Assembly: GCA_007124395.1 (NCBI GenBank) | Contig: SLFF01000139.1 | Span: 1 to 13,256 of the forward strand | Direction of reading: 5' to 3' | From: Thermomicrobiaceae bacterium | Lineage (GTDB): Bacteria > Chloroflexota > Chloroflexia > Thermomicrobiales > Thermomicrobiaceae | Length of the DNA stretch: 13,256 nt | Shown here: positions 1 through 6,092 of the stretch, one piece after another | How the letters are laid out: the number at the start of each line of letters is the position of its first letter | How positions within the stretch are numbered: the first letter of the stretch is position 1 | Program-made: the position numbers and the translations under genes | Notes under the pieces: model-generated | Told to the model about the DNA's origin: nothing | Databases searched by the model: none | Seen by the model: only the letters and a program-made list of their open reading frames with translations

Positions 1-443
1 AGATCGGCTACGCGATCGCCGCGCCGGAACTGACCGCCGCCATTCGTGGCGCCCACCAGTTCATCACGTTCGCCACTTCCACGCCATTTCAGGAGGGCAT
101 GGCAACCGGGATGGAAGCGGCTCTGGAATCGGACTACTACGACCAGCTCGCCACACGCTACACCAGTCTGCGAAACATCATGAAGCAGGGTCTGGAAGGC
201 GCCGGATTACCGATCCTCCCGGCCGAGGGCAGCTTCTTTTTGCTGGCCAATGCGGCAGGACGCGGATTCGAAGACGATGTCAGCTTCTGTATGCACCTGC
301 TGAAAGACATCGGCGTGGCGGCGATTCCACCGTCGGCGTTCTATGCCGATCCATCAACTGCGCCGATACTCGCCCGGTTCTGTTTTGCCAAGGAGCCAGC
401 AACGCTGGAAGAGGCGAACCGTCGGCTTCAGGCACTTGGGTAA
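1..443 (+). CDS. Class I/II pyridoxal-phosphate aminotransferase, C-terminal part (5' end outside window)
   Basis: The reading frame is open from base 3 and ends with TAA at 441-443, giving about 146 residues of the C-terminal half of a fold-type I aminotransferase. The first visible residues, IGYAIAAPELTAAI followed by HQFITFATSTPFQ, match the segment just after the PLP lysine in the methionine/kynurenine aminotransferase (YbdL/KAT) group. The catalytic lysine itself would lie upstream of the window. Near the end, RFCFAKEPATLEEANRRL carries the conserved arginine that binds the substrate carboxylate. The usual reaction is transfer of an amino group from an amino acid to a 2-oxo acid in the cytoplasm. 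The substrate cannot be told from this fragment. The gene converges on the minus-strand block and ends about 35 bases before a strong hairpin. The family call is firm; the exact enzyme is not. Confidence 0.85.
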   Translation, partial: IGYAIAAPELTAAIRGAHQFITFATSTPFQEGMATGMEAALESDYYDQLATRYTSLRNIMKQGLEGAGLPILPAEGSFFLLANAAGRGFEDDVSFCMHLLKDIGVAAIPPSAFYADPSTAPILARFCFAKEPATLEEANRRLQALG

Positions 444-470
444 CCCGCTACCTATGAGAAAACTCCATCG

Positions 471-497
471 AAACGCGAAACCCGGAGTTCGTTACCG
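471..497. repeat. Degenerate direct repeat, copy A (AAACGCGAAAC-N5-GTTCGTTACCG)
   Basis: AAACGCGAAAC (471-481) and GTTCGTTACCG (487-497) reappear almost exactly at 1598-1608 and 1616-1626, with a 5-base spacer here and a 7-base spacer there. The copies have the same orientation, and each lies just downstream of the 3' end of a minus-strand gene (SIMPL here, anti-sigma there). This copy overlaps the left arm and loop of the convergent hairpin. The pair may be related terminator sequences rather than a mobile repeat. Confidence 0.5.
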
Positions 498-510
498 AAC
501 TCCGGGTTTC
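477..510. terminator. Perfect 14-bp hairpin between convergent genes, probable bidirectional terminator
   Basis: GAAACCCGGAGTTC (477-490) and GAACTCCGGGTTTC (497-510) are exact reverse complements around the 6-base loop GTTACC. The hairpin sits between the 3' end of the aminotransferase (443) and the 3' end of the SIMPL gene (540). No long T-run follows on the plus strand. On the minus strand the stem ends in TTTC and is followed by GCGTTT. Position and stem strength favour a terminator serving both genes, although the T-tracts are weak. Confidence 0.7.
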
Positions 511-539
511 GGGGGGAGTGGGGGATTGGCGAGAACAAG

Positions 540-1454
540 CTACTCGATCGCGTAGGTGATGTAGACGTTCACGCTGATTACCTGCTCGCCCGGCTCGATT
601 CGAGACATCATCTCGCCTTCGGCCGCTTCATCCATCGCCATATCGAAATCATCCATCCGCATGGCCGGGCCCGACGGCGAATACTCGTCGATCTTCAGGG
701 GGGGCCCAGCTGAGACACCAGTCAACTCCGCCAGGTGCTCGGCCTTGGCACGAGCCTCGTCGACCGCCATCTCACGAGCCTGCTCGATCGCTTCCTGACG
801 ATCTTCGACCTCGAAACGAATATTGGCGACCCGGTTCGCGCCGTTATCCAGCGCGGTGTCGATCACCTCACCGGTCATATCGATGTCGGCAATCCGGACC
901 TGCACCATCTGGGTCAGCACATACGTCTGTGTGCCGGTACCCGGATCGAGCTCAACGTCATCTTCGTCATCGGTTACTGCGTCATCTTCCTCGTCAGTGA
1001 CCGCATCATCGTCGGCAACTTCATCGTCGTCAGCGTGACTGGCCGGGGCATCCGGAGCGACGACATCCTGCTCCGACTCGGACCTCATCGGCTCGACCTG
1101 TTCATCTCGCACCCAGATGTCATAGGCAGTCGTCCGAATATCTGCTTCGTCGATGCCCAGATCCAGCAGCGCATCGATCATGTCGTTCATTCGCTCGTCA
1201 GCTTCGGCGCGGATTGAATCCAGATCGCTGCCTTCGAGCTCCACCCCAAGCGTCACCTGAGCGACATCTGGCGAGACACTGATCTGACCATGGCCCTCAA
1301 CGCTGATTCCACGATCCTCCATCATTCCCTGCGCCTGCACGGACTGCGGAGATGGGCTACTGTCTCCACCGGCGATCAGAAACGCACCCACCGCACCTGC
1401 AAGAACGAGTGCGACTGCCGCGACCGCGGCCAGTAATCGCTGTGCTCCATTCAT
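540..1454 (-). CDS. SIMPL-domain (DUF541) secreted or membrane-anchored protein with an acidic insert
   Basis: The protein has 304 residues. The ATG at 1452-1454 is chosen because GGAG lies 7 bases upstream on the coding strand and the start leads directly into a signal or anchor segment (residues 5-28, ending AFLIAGG). Upstream in-frame starts would put an unrelated 46-residue tail before that segment. Residues 49-125 (ISVEGHGQISVSPDVAQVTL and on) and 175-304 (YVLTQMVQVRIADID to VNVYITYAIE) form a SIMPL/DUF541 domain, as in BP26/OMP28-type periplasmic proteins whose biochemical role is poorly defined. Residues 139-171 interrupt the domain with an Asp/Glu-rich insert that includes a tandem 8-residue repeat. 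A second Asp/Met-rich patch lies at about 265-284. The protein should act outside the membrane. It is the last gene after an ECF sigma and anti-sigma pair, which suggests a role in sensing or responding to envelope stress (inference). The family call is confident; the function is unknown. Confidence 0.88.
   Translation of the reverse strand: MNGAQRLLAAVAAVALVLAGAVGAFLIAGGDSSPSPQSVQAQGMMEDRGISVEGHGQISVSPDVAQVTLGVELEGSDLDSIRAEADERMNDMIDALLDLGIDEADIRTTAYDIWVRDEQVEPMRSESEQDVVAPDAPASHADDDEVADDDAVTDEEDDAVTDDEDDVELDPGTGTQTYVLTQMVQVRIADIDMTGEVIDTALDNGANRVANIRFEVEDRQEAIEQAREMAVDEARAKAEHLAELTGVSAGPPLKIDEYSPSGPAMRMDDFDMAMDEAAEGEMMSRIEPGEQVISVNVYITYAIE
957..1004 (-). repeat. 24-bp tandem repeat (two copies) coding for an acidic octapeptide in the SIMPL protein
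   Basis: Positions 957-980 and 981-1004 are two head-to-tail 24-base units, coding on the minus strand for AVTDDEDD and AVTDEEDD. They differ mainly at wobble positions. This is an in-frame expansion within the acidic insert of the SIMPL protein and may vary in copy number between strains. Confidence 0.7.
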
Positions 1455-1590
1455 ACCAAGTCTCCAGACCTTCCACGGGCACATCGGCCCGATATCCTGA
1501 GTAGATTGTTCCCGCATTCGGGCCATTCGCCCGATGCTTCTGATCTGATGACGTCGCGCTGTCGCGGAATGTTCCTGCGAGCGGGCAGTC

Positions 1591-1620
1591 AATAATAAAA
1601 CGCGAAACGTTCAGGGTTCG
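1591..1620 (-). terminator. Weak intrinsic terminator after the anti-sigma gene
   Basis: Read on the minus strand, the bases after the anti-sigma stop form a short bulged stem (CGAAC, loop CCTGAAC, GTTTCG) followed by the T-rich run CGTTTTATTATT. The stem is short, so termination may be partial, leaving the SIMPL gene with some read-through. I see no convincing separate promoter for the SIMPL gene in 1455-1590. Confidence 0.4.
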
Positions 1621-1626
1621 TTATCG
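1598..1626. repeat. Degenerate direct repeat, copy B (AAACGCGAAAC-N7-GTTCGTTATCG)
   Basis: This is the second copy of the element at 471-497. The two arms, AAACGCGAAAC and GTTCGTTAYCG, are conserved, and the middle differs in sequence and length. The copy overlaps the anti-sigma stop codon (1621-1623) and the weak terminator downstream of it. The two copies bracket the SIMPL gene. Confidence 0.5.
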
Positions 1627-2478
1627 TGGAGATTGAGAAGATCCCGGCCACACGCGTGGCAAGACGAAGCCAGCCACCAGCAGGACCGCGGTCAGGAGAG
1701 CGAGACCGATCCCCGTCCACTGCAGCAGTGACAACCCACCGTCGGTCTCATCCACCGACTGGATGCCGGGCATGGCATCGTCTTCAGCAGTACCGGCCAC
1801 GGGATGATCGGCATCGTCCGTGGCGGCGTCATCGTCCGGGGCAAGCTCGACCGCAGGCTGATCAGTCGGTTCATCTGGCGGCTCCGGAGCCTCTTCAGCA
1901 ACCGGCAGATCCTCATCCCCTTCCGGAGCTGCCGAATCGAGTTCTGCATCTGGCGCGGCTTCCTCGGCCTCGGATTCCTCGGCCGCGTCCATCGCGGCAT
2001 CTTCATCAGTGGACATGATGGATGGCTCGTCGGCCCGCTCTTCTGCAGCTGGAGCCTCGCTGTCGGCCGATTCCTGCATAGTGGTGAACTCAGTAGCGGA
2101 ATCATCGCTTCCGGTTGTGCTGAACAGATCCGCGGTAATCACCATGACCAGCAATACGGCCGCCGCCAGCCCCGCCCACCGAAACCGAGACTGGTTCCGA
2201 ACGATCCATGGCTGGATCTCCACCGGATCCGATGCCGAAGTGGGTTTCGTGTTAACATCGGCCGGCGTCAACCGGAAGGATCGGGGAACCTCGGGTTCCG
2301 GGAGATCAGCCAGAAGGGAAGAAATCGTCTGCTGAGCGGCCAGCTCTTCGCGGCAGTCCGCACAGTGGGCAAGATGCTGTTCGATGGTGGCACGCTGCTC
2401 ACTCGTCAGCGCCTCACCATCGGCATACGCCGAAAGATCTTCGATCGGGATATGCTGGTTGTTCTTACCCGCGGTCAT
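1621..2478 (-). CDS. Transmembrane zinc-finger (ZAS) anti-sigma factor with acidic outside segment and two membrane spans
   Basis: The protein has 285 residues and starts at ATG 2476-2478, with GAGG 7 bases upstream. Residues 10-60 are a zf-HC2/ZAS domain; the zinc motif H35-x3-C39-x2-C42 is visible in HLAHCADC, preceded by LSAYADGE. This domain normally holds an ECF sigma factor inactive at the inner face of the membrane. One membrane segment spans about 101-119 and a second about 252-274. Between them lie about 130 residues extremely rich in Asp, Glu, Ala and Pro, which should face outward. Many ZAS proteins have a single span, so the second span and charged spacer are notable. The gene starts 60 bases downstream of the ECF sigma gene on the same strand, the classic sigma/anti-sigma order. 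Release may involve proteolysis of the outer or membrane part (inference). Confidence 0.9.
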   Translation of the reverse strand: MTAGKNNQHIPIEDLSAYADGEALTSEQRATIEQHLAHCADCREELAAQQTISSLLADLPEPEVPRSFRLTPADVNTKPTSASDPVEIQPWIVRNQSRFRWAGLAAAVLLVMVITADLFSTTGSDDSATEFTTMQESADSEAPAAEERADEPSIMSTDEDAAMDAAEESEAEEAAPDAELDSAAPEGDEDLPVAEEAPEPPDEPTDQPAVELAPDDDAATDDADHPVAGTAEDDAMPGIQSVDETDGGLSLLQWTGIGLALLTAVLLVAGFVLPRVWPGSSQSPR

Positions 2479-2538
2479 AAACTGGCCTCAACACCACTGT
2501 CAGATTCGATCCATTCTCCAGACACACCACCAGCACGG

Positions 2539-3162
2539 TTATGTCTTGCTATCACTTTGACGCCAGGCACGCTCGTAGAGTTCCCTCGCCCGGTCATCGG
2601 CCTGTAGAAGATCTCGCAATCGGAGACGTCCACGGCTGATCCGGGACTTCACTGTCCCCAGTGAAGCTCCAGTGATATCCGTAATCTCATCATAGGAGTA
2701 CCCGTGAATGTCGAAGAGGGTCACCGCAGTGCGCTGGTCGTGGGAAAGCTGTTGCAATGCCCGTTCGAGATATTCCGAGAGCTGGCTGCGGCTGGCGAAG
2801 CTGTCCGGATGCTCGGAAACCGGCTCAACCGTCCACTCTGGCTGGGTTTCGACCGGCTGGGCATCCAGCGATGCAGCTGGGCGGCGACGTTGGGCGCGGA
2901 TCATGTCATAGCAGCGGTTGGTGGCAATGCGCGCCAGCCAGGATTTCAGCGAGCCGCCCTGATACTGCTCCAGCGCCCCATACGCCTTGATGAACGTATC
3001 CTGAGCGGCATCCTCCGCCAGAGACGCGTCACCAAGAATTCGCACGCAGATACGGTAGATGAGCGTCTGGAAGTCATCAACGATCTGGTTGAACGCTTCC
3101 AGATCACCACTTCTGGCGCTGGCGATGAGCTGCTGGTACCTGTCGTGTTCTGTTTCGAACAT
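2539..3162 (-). CDS. ECF-type RNA polymerase sigma factor (sigma-70 family, RpoE-like)
   Basis: The protein has 207 residues. Region 2 lies at about 24-94, with RILGDASLAEDAAQDTFIKA and the -10-recognition helix ending SWLARIATNRCYDMIRAQRR. Region 4 lies at about 130-187, with LSHDQRTAVTLFDIHGYSY and the HTH DITGASLGTVKSRISRGRLR. There is no region 3, and a variable acidic/Pro linker joins regions 2 and 4, which is typical of ECF factors. The start ATG (3160-3162) has no good ribosome site; a GGGG lies 14 bases away, so translation may be weak or the leader short. The protein should direct RNA polymerase to stress-response promoters. The downstream anti-sigma gene (60-base gap) is its probable partner. 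Its promoter should lie in 3163-3300 on the minus strand, but I cannot identify a clear -35/-10 pair there. Confidence 0.93.
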   Translation of the reverse strand: MFETEHDRYQQLIASARSGDLEAFNQIVDDFQTLIYRICVRILGDASLAEDAAQDTFIKAYGALEQYQGGSLKSWLARIATNRCYDMIRAQRRRPAASLDAQPVETQPEWTVEPVSEHPDSFASRSQLSEYLERALQQLSHDQRTAVTLFDIHGYSYDEITDITGASLGTVKSRISRGRLRLRDLLQADDRARELYERAWRQSDSKT

Positions 3163-3247
3163 TACGATTATCGAAACCCCGTCGGATGCTGCAGAATTAT
3201 CTCGTCGGCTGCATGTCTACCATGCTGACTTCTCCCCATAGTCTCTC

Positions 3248-3264
3248 AAATCGTGCTACGATTT
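3248..3264. promoter_or_regulatory. 7-bp inverted repeat in the sigma/response-regulator divergent region (possible operator)
   Basis: AAATCGT (3248-3254), spacer GCT, and ACGATTT (3258-3264) form a perfect inverted repeat about 85 bases upstream of the ECF sigma start. The location fits an operator for the minus-strand operon. No regulator can be assigned. Confidence 0.35.
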
Positions 3265-3326
3265 CGCTGAGAATGGTGGTCAGTTGGGCCAAATGGGCTA
3301 TCTCACCTCACATCATCGTGTACTAC

Positions 3327-3338
3327 ACTATCGATAGT
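3327..3338. promoter_or_regulatory. 12-bp perfect palindrome ACTATCGATAGT (possible operator)
   Basis: ACTATCGATAGT reads the same on both strands. It lies about 90 bases upstream of the response-regulator start and about 165 bases upstream of the ECF sigma start. A LuxR-type regulator dimer could bind such a site, so autoregulation by the neighbouring response regulator is possible. This is inference from position only. Confidence 0.35.
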
Positions 3339-3352
3339 AACACCGTGGGTGC

Positions 3353-3370
3353 TGATTGGTTTGCCAATCA
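3353..3370. promoter_or_regulatory. 7-bp inverted repeat TGATTGG-TTTG-CCAATCA overlapping a candidate -35
   Basis: TGATTGG (3353-3359) and CCAATCA (3364-3370) pair perfectly around TTTG. The right half contains the candidate -35 hexamer TTGCCA (3361-3366) for the response-regulator gene. A protein bound here could repress or activate that promoter. Confidence 0.4.
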
Positions 3371-3388
3371 CGGGTGATGAGGTAGTGT
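3361..3388 (+). promoter_or_regulatory. Candidate sigma-70 promoter for the response-regulator gene
   Basis: TTGCCA (3361-3366), a 16-base spacer and TAGTGT (3383-3388) form a moderate -35/-10 pair ahead of the gene that starts at 3425. The -10 match is poor (T, A and final T only). Confidence 0.3.
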
Positions 3389-3424
3389 ACGCCGATGCTG
3401 ACAGTAGCGGAATCAGGCAGCAAC

Positions 3425-4114
3425 ATGAGTGAAGCGAAACCGGACACAATAACGGTCGCCCTTGCCGACGATCATGTTCTCTTCAGGCAGGCGCTCCGGC
3501 ACTTGCTCGATTCCGAGAACGACATTCATGTCGTTGGGGAAGCCAGTGACGGCCGGGCAATCCAGACACTGGTAGAACAACACCAGCCGGATGTCATTCT
3601 GATGGACATCAACATGCCCGGGATCGATGGTGTGACGGCCACACGTGAGCTGAAATCACAGCTGCCAGACATCCGCATTATCATCCTCACCATGTTCTCG
3701 GAAGACGGTCATGTCATTCGTGCGGTCCGCGCCGGTGCCGATGCCTACCTGCTCAAGAACAGCGAGTCATCCCGTGTCGTGGATGCGATTCGCGCTGTCC
3801 GGCGGGGGGAATCGATCATCGAGCCACAGCTCGCCTCGAAACTCCTCTCGGAATTCCGTCGCGTGTCCGACGTGCGAGAAGACGATTCCATGGGCGGTTT
3901 GACATCACGAGAGATGGATCTGCTCCGCCTTGTCGCCAGCGGCATGAGCAACAAGGAGATCGCCCAGCACCTCAGCCTCGCCGAGAGCACGGTAAAGAAT
4001 CGGCTCTCCCTCCTCTTCGAAAAGCTGGGCGTCAAAGATCGCACACAGGCCGCAATCTACGCCCTCTCTCACGGACTGATCCCGCTTTCCCGGGATGGTG
4101 AAGAGACGTACTGA
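3425..4114 (+). CDS. NarL/FixJ-family response regulator (REC plus LuxR-type HTH), orphan
   Basis: The protein has 229 residues from ATG 3425, which has AGG 7 bases upstream; an in-frame ATG at 3395 would add ten residues with a more distant GAGG. The receiver domain spans about 8-125, with the acidic pocket D15-D16, the phosphorylated aspartate D61 in VILMDINMPGIDG, T89 in IIILTMF, and K111 in YLLKNSE. A linker leads to the LuxR-type HTH at about 157-220 (LTSREMDLLRLVASGMSNKE to STVKNRLSLLFEKLGV). All residues needed for phosphorelay are present, so it should be a phosphorylation-controlled DNA-binding transcription factor. No histidine kinase gene lies in the window, and the gene is monocistronic, closed by a terminator 24 bases after its stop. 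Target genes are unknown. Confidence 0.93.
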   Translation: MSEAKPDTITVALADDHVLFRQALRHLLDSENDIHVVGEASDGRAIQTLVEQHQPDVILMDINMPGIDGVTATRELKSQLPDIRIIILTMFSEDGHVIRAVRAGADAYLLKNSESSRVVDAIRAVRRGESIIEPQLASKLLSEFRRVSDVREDDSMGGLTSREMDLLRLVASGMSNKEIAQHLSLAESTVKNRLSLLFEKLGVKDRTQAAIYALSHGLIPLSRDGEETY

Positions 4115-4137
4115 TCTGACCAACAGGGGAATACACG

Positions 4138-4176
4138 AACCCCCGATGCACTCGTATGCCGGGGGTTTTTCTGTTT
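4138..4176 (+). terminator. Intrinsic terminator after the response-regulator gene
   Basis: AACCCCCG (4138-4145) pairs with CGGGGGTT (4160-4167) around a 14-base loop. The stem runs into TTTTTCTGTTT. It starts 24 bases after the TGA at 4112-4114 and isolates the response regulator from the magnesium-channel gene. Confidence 0.85.
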
Positions 4177-4229
4177 AATGGAGCAGGTGCTGGCATGCAT
4201 CCAGCGCCGGACACGTTCCAGACGAACTG

Positions 4230-4258
4230 TTGACAGGGAGCTACTGCAGGGGTGCAAT
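4230..4258 (+). promoter_or_regulatory. Sigma-70-type promoter for the magnesium channel gene
   Basis: A consensus -35 TTGACA (4230-4235), a 17-base spacer and TGCAAT (4253-4258, 4 of 6 matches) lie just upstream of the gene at 4294. Transcription would begin near 4265, leaving a leader of only about 30 bases. That is too short for a magnesium-sensing riboswitch. Confidence 0.6.
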
Positions 4259-4293
4259 GACCACTGCTGATCGTCTTCGGTAGAGGATTTTGC

Positions 4294-5643
4294 GTGGCGC
4301 CTGAAGATCTGGTGAGAGACATTACCAAACTGATGCGCGAAGGAGATCGGGAAGAGCTGATCTCCCTGCTGAGGAACTCCGCCCGCGAGGGCCGGCTATC
4401 CGACGCGCTCGCCACCCTGTCGACCCGAGAGATTCATGAGCTGGCCGATACACTCGGCGATGACGCCTTCGGTGACCTTCTCGGTGAGCTCGATCCACCA
4501 GACGCGGCCCAGTTGTTGACCCGGCTAGCCGTTCGCGATGCCGCGGATGTCCTCGAGGCGATGGATCCGGACGACGCGGCCGACGTGGTCGGGGCCTTCG
4601 ACGAAGCCGACGCCAACCGATTCCTCGTCGAGATGGAACCGGTGGAGGCCGCAGAGCTCCGACAGCTACTCTCCTACGCACCGGATACCGCCGGTGGCCG
4701 GATGACGCCCGCCTTTATTGCCATCTCTGCCGATCTTCGCGCCGATCAGGCCGTGGTGGCCCTCCGGCAACTCTCCCGCGAGGCCGAAACCATCTACTAC
4801 GTCTACGTTACCGACGAGGAAGACCACCTGATCGGGGTCCTCTCGCTGCGTGGACTTGTACTCAGCCCGCCACAAACGCCGGTTCGCGAGGCGATGGTGA
4901 CCGATCTGGTGACCGTTACGGTGAATACCGATCAGGAAGAGGCGGCACAGATTCTGACCGCCTACAACTTGCTGGCACTGCCGGTGGTCGATGAACAGGG
5001 TCGTTTACAGGGCATCATCACCTCAGACGATGTCTCGGACATTATCGAGCAGGAGACCACAGAGGACATCGAGCGGCTCGGTGGTTCGGCACCACTGGAA
5101 GAATCGTATTTGCGTGCCCGCCCGGTGCACCTCGTCCGGAAACGTCTGGGCTGGCTGCTGGTGCTTTTCCTGGGGCAAGCCTATACCGGTACCGTGCTGG
5201 CATTCTATGAAAGCACGCTGGAAGCGGTCACCGCGCTGGTCTTTTTCATGCCGTTGCTGATCGGTACCGGCGGCAACGCTGGGTCCCAGGTCGTCACCAC
5301 GATTGTGCGTGCAATGGGTGTGGGCGATGTGGTTTTCCGTGACATCTTCAAAATCCTCTGGAAGGAGATGCAGACCGGTGTGATGCTCGGGTTAGCCATG
5401 GCTGCCGCCGTCTTTGTGCGGGCACTGATGCTCGGGGTGGGGGTGGATGTCGGGGTCGTTGTTGCAATCACGATTCTCACCGTCGTCATCTGGGCGGTCA
5501 CGGTCGGTGCGATTCTGCCATTGATCCTGCGTCAGTTACGGGTCGATCCTGCGGTGGTGTCGGCACCGTTCATCGCGACACTGGTGGATGGCACCGGCCT
5601 GCTGATCTACTTCTCGGTTGCTGGCTTCATACTTGGTCTCTAG
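4294..5643 (+). CDS. mgtE: MgtE-family magnesium channel/transporter
   Basis: The protein has 449 residues, about the size of the structurally known Thermus MgtE. The GTG start at 4294 is chosen because AGAGGA lies 6 bases upstream. Residues 1-135 form the acidic helical N domain of MgtE, with repeated ADVLEAMDPDDAADVVG-like units. Residues 136-258 hold the two CBS domains (IYYVYVTDEEDHLIGVLSLR and LLALPVVDEQGRLQGIITSD). The membrane domain, about 284-449, carries five spans with the hallmark LLIGTGGNAGSQ (321-332) and PFIATLVDGTG, whose D432 corresponds to the conserved pore aspartate. The family forms inner-membrane homodimeric Mg2+ channels that close when cytoplasmic Mg2+ occupies the N and CBS domains. 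All key segments are present, so it should be functional. A small acidic membrane protein follows 112 bases downstream. Confidence 0.97.
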   Translation: MAPEDLVRDITKLMREGDREELISLLRNSAREGRLSDALATLSTREIHELADTLGDDAFGDLLGELDPPDAAQLLTRLAVRDAADVLEAMDPDDAADVVGAFDEADANRFLVEMEPVEAAELRQLLSYAPDTAGGRMTPAFIAISADLRADQAVVALRQLSREAETIYYVYVTDEEDHLIGVLSLRGLVLSPPQTPVREAMVTDLVTVTVNTDQEEAAQILTAYNLLALPVVDEQGRLQGIITSDDVSDIIEQETTEDIERLGGSAPLEESYLRARPVHLVRKRLGWLLVLFLGQAYTGTVLAFYESTLEAVTALVFFMPLLIGTGGNAGSQVVTTIVRAMGVGDVVFRDIFKILWKEMQTGVMLGLAMAAAVFVRALMLGVGVDVGVVVAITILTVVIWAVTVGAILPLILRQLRVDPAVVSAPFIATLVDGTGLLIYFSVAGFILGL

Positions 5644-5692
5644 GCTGAGATATTTCCTGCGGCACCGCGAGACACGGAACGAAACTGGCGAC

Positions 5693-5701
5693 TGATATGC
5701 T
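5693..5701 (+). promoter_or_regulatory. Candidate extended -10 promoter for the small membrane protein
   Basis: TGATATGCT (5693-5701) is an extended -10 (TGn followed by TATGCT) about 55 bases upstream of the ATG at 5756. No good -35 is visible at the expected distance. The small gene may instead be read through from mgtE, since no terminator separates them. Confidence 0.35.
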
Positions 5702-5755
5702 ACAGTCCATTAAGTTGTGCGCAGAAGTGTTCCGGGAACGTTGGAGCAGTCAATC

Positions 5756-5962
5756 ATGAGCTCGGATCCGAACCAGCGTGACAATCCGCTACCAGAGCAC
5801 GATCTGGACGTTGAACGAGGTACAGACCATATCACCGAACTCGAAGACGACGAGGAAGACGAAGAGATCCCCGTCGGGTTGATGATCGCTCTCGTCGTTC
5901 TGGCAGTCGTGATCGCCGTGATCTATCTCACGCTCGGTGGCGGACACAATCATTTTCATTAG
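5756..5962 (+). CDS. Small acidic single-span membrane protein with His-rich C-terminus, unknown function
   Basis: The protein has 68 residues. ATG 5756 is preferred because GGAG lies 9 bases upstream; an earlier in-frame TTG at 5717 lacks a comparable site. Residues 1-38 are hydrophilic and strongly acidic, with ELEDDEEDEEIP at 28-39. Residues 39-60 form one hydrophobic helix (VGLMIALVVLAVVIAVIYLT), and the chain ends in GGGHNHFH. The form is that of a C-tail-anchored protein with the acidic part probably inside. I do not recognise a family. The acidic patch and the clustered terminal histidines could bind metal, and the gene follows mgtE with no terminator between, so a role near magnesium or metal transport is possible but unproven. 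A resemblance to tiny respiratory oxidase subunits is too weak to use. Confidence 0.75.
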   Translation: MSSDPNQRDNPLPEHDLDVERGTDHITELEDDEEDEEIPVGLMIALVVLAVVIAVIYLTLGGGHNHFH

Positions 5963-5981
5963 GCCGGTCCCGTCATCAGCA

Positions 5982-6010
5982 TTCTGGACCCTCATCACCA
6001 GCGGTAGAAT
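5982..6010 (+). promoter_or_regulatory. Candidate promoter for the secreted repeat protein
   Basis: TAGAAT (6005-6010, 5 of 6 matches to the -10 consensus) lies 17 bases after a poor -35, TTCTGG (5982-5987). It sits in the 130-base gap between the small membrane-protein gene and the next gene at 6093. Confidence 0.35.
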
Positions 6011-6092
6011 CGAGCGCCGCAACATTGAGCGATTCAGATGACTGATACGGTGCGCTCCGGCATCCGTCGGTTTATTGCAGAGGAACTTTCCC

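Noticed and set aside
477..510. Hairpin as the end of an insertion sequence.
   Set aside because: There is no transposase, matching far end or target duplication. Its place between convergent genes suits a terminator.
735..1217. Long plus-strand open frame opposite the SIMPL gene.
   Set aside because: It is a shadow of the minus-strand gene: no ribosome site, no recognisable domain, and its codon pattern mirrors the real gene.
1455..1592. N-terminal extension of the SIMPL protein to an ATG at 1590-1592.
   Set aside because: It would place 46 unrelated, arginine-rich residues before a clear signal/anchor segment; the ATG at 1452-1454 has a good ribosome site.
4177..4293. Magnesium-sensing riboswitch (M-box) ahead of mgtE.
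   Set aside because: The gap is only about 117 bases, and a near-consensus promoter leaves a leader of about 30 bases. No M-box-like structure is visible.
5756..5962. Small protein as cytochrome oxidase subunit IIa.
   Set aside because: The single span is vaguely similar, but the acidic N-terminus and His tail do not fit and no oxidase genes are nearby.
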